22,355 nt of DNA from a virus: the IMG/VR virus record IMGVR_UViG_3300046452_000056, positions 1 to 22,355 of that record; one strand, 5' to 3'. The number at the start of each line of letters is the position of its first letter. Position 1 is the first letter of the stretch. Below the pieces are notes generated by a model, which was not told the DNA's origin, did no database searches, and was given only the letters and a program-made list of their open reading frames with translations. The position numbers and the translations under genes are program-made. Below are positions 13,640-20,254 of this stretch, in pieces.

Positions 13640-16096
13640 TTGGCAATTCCAGCGGCTACGGTCGAGGTGGCCTTTGACGGGGGACCGTTTTCCACCTCGT
13701 ACACGTGGACAGACATCACGGACCGAGTCACAGATCTCAAGGTTCGGCGCGGACGAAATGACGAGTTGAACCGCATCGAGGCTGGGACCCTGGCTCTGAC
13801 CCTCGACAACTACGACGGCCGGTTCACCCCCGGCAAGAGCACATCCCCGTTTTTCCCCAACATCGTGCCTCGTCGGCGCGTGCGTGTCCGCACGGCAAAC
13901 CTACTGCCGAAGGACACGGCTACCGGCGGCGACGTGACCCGCTCGACAGACGCGTTTACCGTGTCGCAGGCTGGTGGATCCGTCGCTTGGGGGACGGCGA
14001 ATGCCAAGAGTGGTGCGGGTGCTATCCGGGCCAACATGGGCAACAACGGCACGGCGGATTGGGCTAGTTCACTTTGGTGCGGTAGGTCCAAGACCTACAC
14101 GACCGGGTGGTCTTGGTGGTACAAGGTTGTCAACGTGCCCACGGGCCTAGCCAAGGTTGTGCCCGGCACTTCCTACACTGCGTCCGGTCAAGTGATGCTG
14201 GCCACGGGCTCGCCTGCTACCAAGATTCGCGCGCGTATCCGCTGGTACAAGGCTGACGGATCTTTCAACAACTCCAGCGGTAGCACTGGGCAGATCACCC
14301 TAGTTAACGGGTCGTATGTCGCGTTCAGCGTGACGGGTGTATGCCCGGCGGGTGTTGCATGGGCCGGTATCGAAATAGGCACGTCCGGCGGCGACAATAA
14401 CGCGAGTCTCTTTGTGGACGAGGTGCAGCTAGAGGCGGGCGCGTCGGCATCGGCGTGGACCCCCGGCGGATCCGTTTTCTTCGGCTACATCGAGAAATGG
14501 TCCGTGCAACTGGACACCCTCGTACCGACGTGCGAGGTATCGGCCACGGACGGGTTCTCTGTGCTCGGCACGACCGAGCTGCATACGCCGTACCAGCAAG
14601 CGGTGTTGGCGAGTTTCCCTGTCGGGTACTGGTCCCTCACGGACACCGCCGGGACTACCAAGGTTGCAAACACCTATGACGACTCGATGCCCGGCGCCCT
14701 CGTCGCTTCCAAGTACGGGGGAGGCACTCCCGCGTTCGGTGCGACATCCGTACTTGCCAAGGAAGCGGACACGGCTTACAGCCTAGGCAACATCGCGAGC
14801 AACAAGGGAACGGTCGTTGACTTCAACGATAGTGGCAGGCGCACATACCCTCTCGCGGAAGAGTTGAGCGTCGCGTTTTGGGCGCTCGCGGTTCGGCCTA
14901 GCTCCGGTTACGTGACGCTGTTTCAGGCTTGGGATGATGCGGCGCGTCGTCTCGTCTCATTCCGGCTGACTTCCATCGGCGACCTTGAGTGTGAGGTCGG
15001 GTGGGCGGACGGCACATCAGCGGTTGTTGCCTCGTCCGCTGGAGGCGTGTTCTTGTCGACGTCCGTTCCCTCGTTCATCTGCGCCACGGTCTCAAGCGGT
15101 AGCTTCACGCTGTTCGTAAACGGCGCGTCCATGGACTCAGACTCGGCCGGGGGGTCGACTGATCTCCGCGATATGAAGTGGAGTTCGCTCGCGGGACAGC
15201 AGGCGGGCGGCATTTACACCGAGTACGCGAACGGCCGTTACGGGCACCTGGGCATATGGGACCGGCATCTCAGCACGACTGAGATAACCGACCTTTGGAA
15301 GCTCGGCAGCAACGGCGGAGCGGACTATCCCGAGGGGGAGGCCGACCGGCTGTCCCGGCTCGCCTCGTACGCTGGTTTCCAGGGTGACTTGTCCCTCGAC
15401 CCTTCCCTCAGCACGTTGTTGGCCCCCACGTGGGAGGCTGCGACTACTGCCCTTGAGGTGATCCAGTCGGCGGCCGAGGATGCGTCCGGATACACGTTTA
15501 TCGACGGCGACGGCCGGTTGACCTATCACAACCGAGCCCGCCGACAGTCGGCCCCGATCAGGTACACCCTGGGGGAGAGCAACGGCCTACCGTACGAGCC
15601 GGGCCTCTCGTTCCAAATGGATGATGACAAGGTCATCAACGAGGTCAACTACACGCGAACGGGCGGCGTTTCGGCCACGGTTCGCGACAGTACGTCTATC
15701 GCTGCGTTCGGGCGCAAGAGCAAGAGCCTTGAGCTAAGCATCACCGGCGATTCGGCCGTGACTGACGCGGCGTACTCGCTGCTTAACGTCTACGCGGAAC
15801 CTATCGTCAGGTGCGATCAGGTGAGCCTCAACGCATCGGCCACGAACGCGCTGTTTCCCGTTGTGCTCGGTGTCGAGATTGGCGACCGGGTCAAGCTCAC
15901 CGACCTCCCTGTAGGCGCGCCTGCACCGACCTATGAGTTCTACGTCGAGGCTATCGACACGACTGTTTCAGTCAATGGCGGCACCTCGCAGTGGGTCACG
16001 GCCCTGTCCCTGTCGCCCGCAACCGCCTCTGATGTGTGGGTCGTTGAGGACGTCACTAACGGGATCCTCGACGCAACCACGATTCTCGCCTACTAG
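13640..16096 (+). CDS. Modular minor tail protein with CBM-like and LamG-like domains
   Basis: 818 residues from TTG 13640, behind AGGAGG. Residues 1-85 are a tail base domain (WTDITDRVTDLKVRRGRND, TLDNYDGRFTP, FFPNIVPRRRVRVRT). Residues 95-275 resemble a carbohydrate-binding beta sandwich (YTASGQVMLATGS, KIRARIRWYKADG, NASLFVDEVQLEAG). The base domain seems to resume at GYIEKWSVQL (about 280). Residues 325-552 look like a concanavalin/LamG lectin domain (LSVAFWALAVRPSSGYVTLF, FTLFVNGASMDSDS, GHLGIWDRHLSTTEITDLW). The rest (about 553-818) is a hub-like region. It follows the tape measure, so it is a distal tail or hub component. Host-surface binding is inferred from the two sugar-binding-type folds. 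Confidence 0.8.
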   Translation: MAIPAATVEVAFDGGPFSTSYTWTDITDRVTDLKVRRGRNDELNRIEAGTLALTLDNYDGRFTPGKSTSPFFPNIVPRRRVRVRTANLLPKDTATGGDVTRSTDAFTVSQAGGSVAWGTANAKSGAGAIRANMGNNGTADWASSLWCGRSKTYTTGWSWWYKVVNVPTGLAKVVPGTSYTASGQVMLATGSPATKIRARIRWYKADGSFNNSSGSTGQITLVNGSYVAFSVTGVCPAGVAWAGIEIGTSGGDNNASLFVDEVQLEAGASASAWTPGGSVFFGYIEKWSVQLDTLVPTCEVSATDGFSVLGTTELHTPYQQAVLASFPVGYWSLTDTAGTTKVANTYDDSMPGALVASKYGGGTPAFGATSVLAKEADTAYSLGNIASNKGTVVDFNDSGRRTYPLAEELSVAFWALAVRPSSGYVTLFQAWDDAARRLVSFRLTSIGDLECEVGWADGTSAVVASSAGGVFLSTSVPSFICATVSSGSFTLFVNGASMDSDSAGGSTDLRDMKWSSLAGQQAGGIYTEYANGRYGHLGIWDRHLSTTEITDLWKLGSNGGADYPEGEADRLSRLASYAGFQGDLSLDPSLSTLLAPTWEAATTALEVIQSAAEDASGYTFIDGDGRLTYHNRARRQSAPIRYTLGESNGLPYEPGLSFQMDDDKVINEVNYTRTGGVSATVRDSTSIAAFGRKSKSLELSITGDSAVTDAAYSLLNVYAEPIVRCDQVSLNASATNALFPVVLGVEIGDRVKLTDLPVGAPAPTYEFYVEAIDTTVSVNGGTSQWVTALSLSPATASDVWVVEDVTNGILDATTILAY

Positions 16097-16100
16097 CCAT

Positions 16101-16132
16101 GGGAGCACCTACCAAATTTGGGAGGTGCTCCC
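16101..16132. repeat. Palindrome copy 5 (extended, left-arm variant)
   Basis: A 32-base inverted repeat with GGGAGC and GCTCCC extensions. As in copy 2, the left arm is ACCTACC and the right arm GGGAGGT. It starts 4 bases after the stop at 16096. The next gene's ribosome site (CGGAGG) lies just beyond it. Confidence 0.93.
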
Positions 16133-16147
16133 CTCGGAGGACGACCC

Positions 16148-16675
16148 TTGGCAACCATCCCCACACTCAAGACGTGGAACGCCGGAGAGACGGTTACAGC
16201 GGCGACGCTGAACGCCAATATGCGCGACCCTGGCAACTTCTATAAGGCCGTTCCAGCGGCGTACGCGTACATGACGGCCGCTGCCGCGATTACGACCGCC
16301 GCAACGTGGCAGGTAGTTGCGCTAGACACTGAGAATTACGACAACGACGGGATGTACACGACCGGCACCCCGGGCCGGATAACGATCGTGACCCCGGGCC
16401 TGTATTTCATCGAGGGTCAGGTGCGGTATGCCAACGTTTCAAGCGGTACCTATCGCGCGGCTCGCATTCAGATGAACGCCTCTGCGGACATTGACACGCA
16501 GTACAACCCGATCGCGCCTAACAACTCGACACAGGTCTACCTCAAGGGGTGGCGACAGTGCGTAGCGGGTGACTATTTCCAACTGAGTGGGCTGCACGAC
16601 TTTGCCGGTTCAATCTCTCTGCATACCGCCGTATCCCATTACACGTACCTGCGAGCCCGTTTCATCAACGCATAG
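16148..16675 (+). CDS. Minor tail protein with C1q-like jelly-roll
   Basis: 175 residues from TTG 16148, 7 bases after GGAGG (16136-16140). An earlier TTG at 16118 lies in the palindrome and is rejected. The N-terminal LKTWNAGETVTAATLNANMRD is a tail-attachment segment seen in many actinophage fibre or tip proteins. Residues 45-175 form a beta-rich domain (TPGRITIVTPGLYFIEGQVRY, YRAARIQMN, STQVYLKGWRQCVAGDYFQLSG) like the C1q/TNF-type trimers that end phage fibres. The position between the tail hub gene and the lysin suggests a tail-tip receptor-binding role. The fold is inferred from pattern. Confidence 0.75.
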   Translation: MATIPTLKTWNAGETVTAATLNANMRDPGNFYKAVPAAYAYMTAAAAITTAATWQVVALDTENYDNDGMYTTGTPGRITIVTPGLYFIEGQVRYANVSSGTYRAARIQMNASADIDTQYNPIAPNNSTQVYLKGWRQCVAGDYFQLSGLHDFAGSISLHTAVSHYTYLRARFINA

Positions 16676-16684
16676 GGAGAGTTC

Positions 16685-17572
16685 TTGAGTACCGTTTGGA
16701 TTGAGGGCGCTGAGCGCCTAGGTAAGGGCTCCATCGGTGGGGCCATGGACTACCCGGGGAAGCCGCCTCGTGCGGTGTGGCACACGACCGAGAGCGGCGC
16801 GGGTAACGGTGCGTTCGATGCCGTCGCGCGGGTGCTTATCAGCGGCGCGGATGAGCCGCACATCCTGTACGACCCGACGACTGACCGCATTGGGCAGTTC
16901 GGCCCGCTGAATGAGTCGGCGCGAGCGCTCAAGAACGATGGTGCGACGCGTACCAACCGTGTCGGCGCAGTGTGCATTCAGATCGAGGTGCTCGCGCGCG
17001 CTGGGACGCCCTTTACGGGCTACTGGAAGCCCGGTCCCAACTTCCGCAAGCTCATGGCTGCAATCCGCAGTTGGGGTGTGCCGGATGTGTGGCCCGCCGG
17101 TCATCTTGCCGACCACTACGGCGACGGAAACCGTCCTCGTGACGTGTGGCTTTCCAAGGGTGGCCACTACGGGCACAGCAACATCCCCGGCAATGACCAT
17201 TGGGACCCGGGGGCGGTCGATAAGGCCGCATTTTTCAAGGCTGCGCCGAGGGTGGTTGCGAAGCCTCCGACCGTCCCGGCTAAGCCGTCCGTGTCACTGC
17301 GGCGCGTCATCGCTGCGTCCAAGCGTGACCCCGGGCTACCGGACGGCGGGACCACGTACAAGGCTGACGTCCTCGTCGTAGAGAGGGCGCTCAAGGCTGA
17401 GGGGCTCCTCGATGGCAAGTACGTCGATGGCTCGTTCGGCAAGCGCACCCAGGGTGCCTACAGAGAATGGCAAAAGCGTCTCGGCTACCGAGGTACTGCC
17501 GCCGACGGAATCCCCGGCAAGGTCTCCCTCGGCAAGCTCGGCGCAAAGCACGGATTCATAGTCAAGGGCTAG
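16685..17572 (+). CDS. Endolysin: zinc amidase with peptidoglycan-binding domain
   Basis: 295 residues. The N-terminal domain (about 1-190) is an amidase_2/PGRP-type N-acetylmuramoyl-L-alanine amidase that cuts the bond between muramic acid and the stem peptide. The zinc ligands are probably H33 (VWHTTES), H164 (YGHSNIPG) and D174 (DHWDPGAVD). After a proline/alanine linker (about 195-210) comes a PG-binding-type repeat domain (VVERALKAEGLLDG, GSFGKRTQGAYREWQKRLG, DGIPGKVSLGKLG). No signal or anchor sequence is present, so release needs a holin, and small membrane proteins follow at once. Start is TTG 16685 after AGGGAGAG. The call is firm; the exact bond is by family. Confidence 0.93.
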   Translation: MSTVWIEGAERLGKGSIGGAMDYPGKPPRAVWHTTESGAGNGAFDAVARVLISGADEPHILYDPTTDRIGQFGPLNESARALKNDGATRTNRVGAVCIQIEVLARAGTPFTGYWKPGPNFRKLMAAIRSWGVPDVWPAGHLADHYGDGNRPRDVWLSKGGHYGHSNIPGNDHWDPGAVDKAAFFKAAPRVVAKPPTVPAKPSVSLRRVIAASKRDPGLPDGGTTYKADVLVVERALKAEGLLDGKYVDGSFGKRTQGAYREWQKRLGYRGTAADGIPGKVSLGKLGAKHGFIVKG

Positions 17573-17575
17573 GTC

Positions 17576-17803
17576 ATGGACGAGAGAGACCCCCTAGGGG
17601 TGACGATCTCTGCTCGGGAGATCTACGACGAGATTGTTGGGCTACGTGAGGACGTCCGGAGCTTGACTCAAGCGAGTGAGGGTGTGGCGCAGCAACTCGA
17701 TGACCACGAACAGCGGTTGCGCAAGCTTGAGGCGTGGCGTTACGCGCTGCCTGTCGCGACCGTTGCCGGGCTAGCCTCAGCGGCCGTGACCCTGATTCGC
17801 TGA
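17576..17803 (+). CDS. XhlA-like coiled-coil membrane protein, putative holin partner
   Basis: 75 residues, starting 3 bases after the endolysin stop. Residues 15-52 form a heptad coiled coil (IYDEIVGLREDVRSLTQ, VAQQLDDHEQRLRKLEAW), and 55-74 a single hydrophobic segment (YALPVATVAGLASAAVTLI). This layout, N-terminal coil with a C-terminal membrane anchor, is that of XhlA-type proteins, which help phage lysis. The ribosome site is weak (AAGGG), so coupling to the lysin is likely. Confidence 0.75.
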   Translation: MDERDPLGVTISAREIYDEIVGLREDVRSLTQASEGVAQQLDDHEQRLRKLEAWRYALPVATVAGLASAAVTLIR

Positions 17804-17820
17804 GCGTAACCACCGTATGC

Positions 17821-17868
17821 CCCCGGATGTCCGATTACGTACGGCTATGCCCTATGCCGGCTCCGGGG
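17821..17868 (+). other. GC-rich inverted repeat between lysis genes
   Basis: CCCCGGA (17821-17827) and TCCGGGG (17862-17868) are perfect complements 34 bases apart, followed by TCAAAATTT. It could be a long stem-loop that slows transcription or processes the message. There is no uridine run, so I do not call it a terminator. Confidence 0.35.
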
Positions 17869-17896
17869 TCAAAATTTCACGCAGAGTGAGGAAAAC

Positions 17897-18100
17897 ATGA
17901 ACTTCCTAAAGTCGCATCCCGCGCGCATCTATGGCCTGATCGTGGCCCTACTGCCCGTGGTCGCACACTTCCTGCCCGACGTGCCGACTGAGGCCGTACT
18001 CGCCGTTGCTGCGGCGATCCTCGGTACCGGTGAGGCCGTACAGCGGGTTGAGAACACTAAGACTGCTGACGCCTACTGGACCGACGCTTACGGCGAGTAG
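17897..18100 (+). CDS. Putative holin
   Basis: 67 residues, ATG 17897 after GAGTGAGG. It has a short basic N-terminus, a first hydrophobic segment (IYGLIVALLPVVAHFL, about 11-26), a short DVPTE turn, a second (AVLAVAAAILGTGEAV, about 33-48), then a charged C-terminus (QRVENTKTADAYW). Two membrane helices with a charged tail, in the lysis cassette, fit a small holin that opens the membrane for the endolysin. It could be the holin while the 17576 product is its partner, or the reverse. Confidence 0.68.
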   Translation: MNFLKSHPARIYGLIVALLPVVAHFLPDVPTEAVLAVAAAILGTGEAVQRVENTKTADAYWTDAYGE

Positions 18101-18116
18101 AGAGGCCATCTCTGAC

Positions 18117-18143
18117 GTTGGGGGACACCCAACCTCGGAGGTT
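18117..18143 (+). promoter_or_regulatory. Adjacent small hairpins over the dNMP kinase ribosome site
   Basis: GTTGGG and CCCAAC (18117-18133) form a stem with a 5-base loop. Next to it AACCTC-G-GAGGTT (18131-18143) is an inverted repeat whose right arm contains the GGAGG that serves ATG 18150. The second element shares the ACCTC..GAGGT logic of the large palindrome family in short form. The two stems overlap and would compete. Confidence 0.4.
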
Positions 18144-18149
18144 GCCGAC

Positions 18150-18707
18150 ATGGTTTTGCCGAACATCGCACTCATGGGGCGTGCGCGTAGTGGGAAAGAC
18201 ACCATTGCGTCACGCCTCGTCGAGCGTCACGGGTACGTGCGCGTCGCATTCGCCGATCCGCTCAAGGAAATGGCACTCCGCATTGACCCGCTGATAGCCA
18301 CATTCCCGGATATGCCGCCTGTACGGCTTTCCCGCCTCGTCGCGGACACCGGATGGGAATACGCAAAGGACCGCTATCCGGAAGTGCGCCGGGTTCTTCA
18401 AAACGTGGGACAGACCGTACGGGACGAGATTCCGGGATTCTGGCTTAGCGTCGCCATGGGCAAGATTGCCCGTTGGGAAACCGCCGGAAAGCCGGTAGTC
18501 GTGACCGACTGCCGATATCTCGACGAGGCCCTCACGCTGGACGGCGTCGGTTTCCAAACGGTGCGGGTCGTACGGCCCGGCATAGCCCAAATGGCGCACG
18601 AGAGTGAAACGGCGCTGAACACGTGGGTGCCTCATCAGATCGTCTACAACGACAGCATGATCAATGAGCTACGGCTCAAGGCTGACGCCCTCGTCACCCG
18701 TGCGTGA
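18150..18707 (+). CDS. Deoxynucleoside monophosphate kinase
   Basis: 185 residues. P-loop GRARSGKDT (10-18) after an N-terminal strand (VLPNIALM), then AFADPLKEMA, the mark of phage dNMP kinases of the T4 gene 1 type, LQNVGQTVRDEIPGFWLS, and VVVTDCRYLDEA. It phosphorylates dNMPs to dNDPs for DNA synthesis. ATG 18150 stands 8 bases after GGAGG. An upstream-extended reading from TTG 18006 overlaps the holin gene and is rejected. A strong terminator follows 10 bases after the stop, making this the last gene of the structural/lysis block. Confidence 0.87.
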   Translation: MVLPNIALMGRARSGKDTIASRLVERHGYVRVAFADPLKEMALRIDPLIATFPDMPPVRLSRLVADTGWEYAKDRYPEVRRVLQNVGQTVRDEIPGFWLSVAMGKIARWETAGKPVVVTDCRYLDEALTLDGVGFQTVRVVRPGIAQMAHESETALNTWVPHQIVYNDSMINELRLKADALVTRA

Positions 18708-18716
18708 CCGTACTGA

Positions 18717-18745
18717 CCCCTCATCCTTCGGGATGGGGGGTTTTT
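18717..18745 (+). terminator. Rho-independent terminator after dNMP kinase
   Basis: Stem CCCCTCATCC (18717-18726), UUCG tetraloop (18727-18730), stem GGATGGGGGG (18731-18740), then TTTTT. Ten pairs with one G-U. This would end the long rightward transcript and isolate the next unit. Confidence 0.93.
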
Positions 18746-18775
18746 GCGTTCCCGTCACCCGTTCGAGTGAATCTG

Positions 18776-18795
18776 ACCTCCCAAATTTGGGAGGT
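18776..18795. repeat. Palindrome copy 6 (core, perfect)
   Basis: The perfect 20-base core, lying between the terminator and a candidate -35 box that starts 3 bases after it. It has no matching arm extension. It is the only copy placed directly upstream of a promoter-like sequence, a position suited to an operator. Confidence 0.95.
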
Positions 18796-18797
18796 GG

Positions 18798-18827
18798 TTG
18801 CGAGCCTCTCGCCCGGTCCGCTAGTCT
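18798..18827 (+). promoter_or_regulatory. Candidate sigma70-type promoter for the 18957 unit
   Basis: TTGCGA (18798-18803), an 18-base spacer, TAGTCT (18822-18827). Both boxes fit the HrdB/SigA-type consensus loosely (TTGnnn, TAnnnT). It is the best promoter-like pair between the terminator at 18745 and the ATG at 18957. A start near 18834 would put palindrome copy 7 about 25-45 bases downstream and copy 6 just upstream of the -35. Confidence 0.5.
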
Positions 18828-18858
18828 GGCCTCTCCAGTGACGACGACGAGGGTGGGG

Positions 18859-18878
18859 ACCTCCCAAATTTGGGAGGT
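18859..18878. repeat. Palindrome copy 7 (core, perfect)
   Basis: The perfect 20-base core, 83 bases from copy 6 (about eight helical turns). It sits in the untranslated leader of the 18957 gene, about 80 bases before the ATG, and does not supply its ribosome site. Confidence 0.95.
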
Positions 18879-18956
18879 GAGTTGCACACCAACGGCGCAA
18901 CCACTACAGTTGGCAACGCAAGCCCGAACGGCGGGCAGCAAGGGGAGGCACACAAC

Positions 18957-20186
18957 ATGAGCACCTACGTTCAGATCGGCGCTGGCAAGACCGGACACCT
19001 TCTGGCCGAGGACATGTCCAAGACTCTGTGCGGCAAGGACGCGAGCAAGGGTAAGGCCATCGAGGGTGAGCCCGCCGCAGTTTGCAAGGCGTGCGAGGCT
19101 GTCCGTACCAAGAACGAGGAGACTGTGACTGTGACTGAGACTGTGACCGCCGAGAAGACTGCTAAGCCGACGACCGCTGAGAAGCGTGAGATCGTCGCCA
19201 AGCTGACTGAGGCTGTCCGGGCGCTTGCTGAGGCGGGGGAGGACGCTGAGGGCGCTGAGGCGCTCCGCAAGGAAGCAGACACCGTGATTGCCTCGCTTCC
19301 GGCGGGGGAGCGCAACGCGCTGCGAGCCAACCTCACCGGGGCCCTCAAGGGCGAACCCGCCCCCAAGGCTGAGGCTGAGCCCGCCCCCAAGGCTGAGGTC
19401 GTCAACCTCGAAACGGTCGACTACAAGACGGCCGAGGGTCTCACTGAGCTTGTTGACATGGGCGCGGAGCGCATCCGTGAGGGTGTCGCCGCGCACACGA
19501 AGGCAAGCCAGACTGCGCGTAGCGTCGCTGAGGTCATCCTCGACATGAGGCTGAGGCTCAAGAACAAGAGCGGGTTGCCCGACCTCAAGGCGCAGACGCA
19601 GGCTGCCAAGCTCGCCGCTAGCGACATGTACAAGGCTGCGGGCAGCAAGCTCGACGGCACCGACGACGAGGTACGTGCGGCCGTCGCCGCCATGGTCAAG
19701 GCCACGCAGTACCAGATGTCTGACGTCCTCGTGAGCTACGTCCGGGCGCTGGACGCGAGCCCTGAGGAGTACGCCGAGCACTTCGGCAAGGTCAAGGAAG
19801 CGCACCCCGACGCTAAGCCGTCCGACGCGGTGTTTGAGTTCTACAAGCTGTCGCCCAAGTCTGCCCTTGAGCGCGAGAAGGAGCGTCAGCAGGAAAAGGG
19901 CAAGCTCGCCGCTGAGGCCAAGCTCGCCATTGAGGCGGGAGGCGGAGCGGTCGCCGAGCCTGAGGGCGGGAACGGTGAGGCCATCCGCACCACGGGTCAG
20001 CAGGTCGAGGATGCCGCGCCGGAAAAGAAGGCTGAGGTTTTCGTCGCGGGGCTCGCTAAGCTCATCAACAAGTTTGATATCTCGTACCTTGAGACCATTG
20101 AGGACGAGGACGAGAAGAGCAAGCTTGAGGGGGAGATCAAGGACCTTGAGGACAAGCTCAAGGAACTCCGCAAGGCTCTGATCTAA
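18957..20186 (+). CDS. Unrecognised charged protein with N-terminal HCCC zinc-type module
   Basis: 409 residues, ATG 18957, 8 bases after AGGGGAGG. A TTG reading from 18870 crosses the palindrome and is rejected. Residues 14-46 contain H14, C25 (TLCGK), C43 and C46 (VCKAC), a likely zinc site with spacing identical to one in the next gene. Then come an ETVTVTETVTAEKT linker, a charged helix, the repeat PAPKAEAEPAPKAEV (about 141-155), a central helical domain (about 160-315), and a glutamate/lysine-rich coiled coil at the end (about 385-409). No enzyme motif is seen. It has its own promoter region flanked by palindromes, so it may be expressed at a different time from the structural genes. 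Family and function are unknown to me. Confidence 0.85.
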   Translation: MSTYVQIGAGKTGHLLAEDMSKTLCGKDASKGKAIEGEPAAVCKACEAVRTKNEETVTVTETVTAEKTAKPTTAEKREIVAKLTEAVRALAEAGEDAEGAEALRKEADTVIASLPAGERNALRANLTGALKGEPAPKAEAEPAPKAEVVNLETVDYKTAEGLTELVDMGAERIREGVAAHTKASQTARSVAEVILDMRLRLKNKSGLPDLKAQTQAAKLAASDMYKAAGSKLDGTDDEVRAAVAAMVKATQYQMSDVLVSYVRALDASPEEYAEHFGKVKEAHPDAKPSDAVFEFYKLSPKSALEREKERQQEKGKLAAEAKLAIEAGGGAVAEPEGGNGEAIRTTGQQVEDAAPEKKAEVFVAGLAKLINKFDISYLETIEDEDEKSKLEGEIKDLEDKLKELRKALI

Positions 20187-20200
20187 CCGACCGTCAGACC

Positions 20201-20233
20201 GGGGCCCCTGGGTACACATCGCCCGGGGGCCCC
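20201..20233 (+). terminator. Strong hairpin between the two unrecognised genes
   Basis: GGGGCCCCTGGG (20201-20212) pairs over 12 bases with CCCGGGGGCCCC (20222-20233), one G-U, loop of 9 bases, followed by TTCCC. Streptomyces terminators need no long T-run, so it may terminate partially. The next gene has its own AGGAGGGG but no clear promoter, so read-through is likely. Confidence 0.7.
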
Positions 20234-20254
20234 TTCCCGTTAGGAGGGGACACC

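Noticed and set aside
18669-20219. 516-codon open frame on the minus strand
   Set aside because: It lies wholly opposite the 18957 gene, has a leucine/glycine-rich composition typical of a shadow frame in GC-rich DNA, no ribosome site and no family features, and it reads through a terminator and both palindromes.
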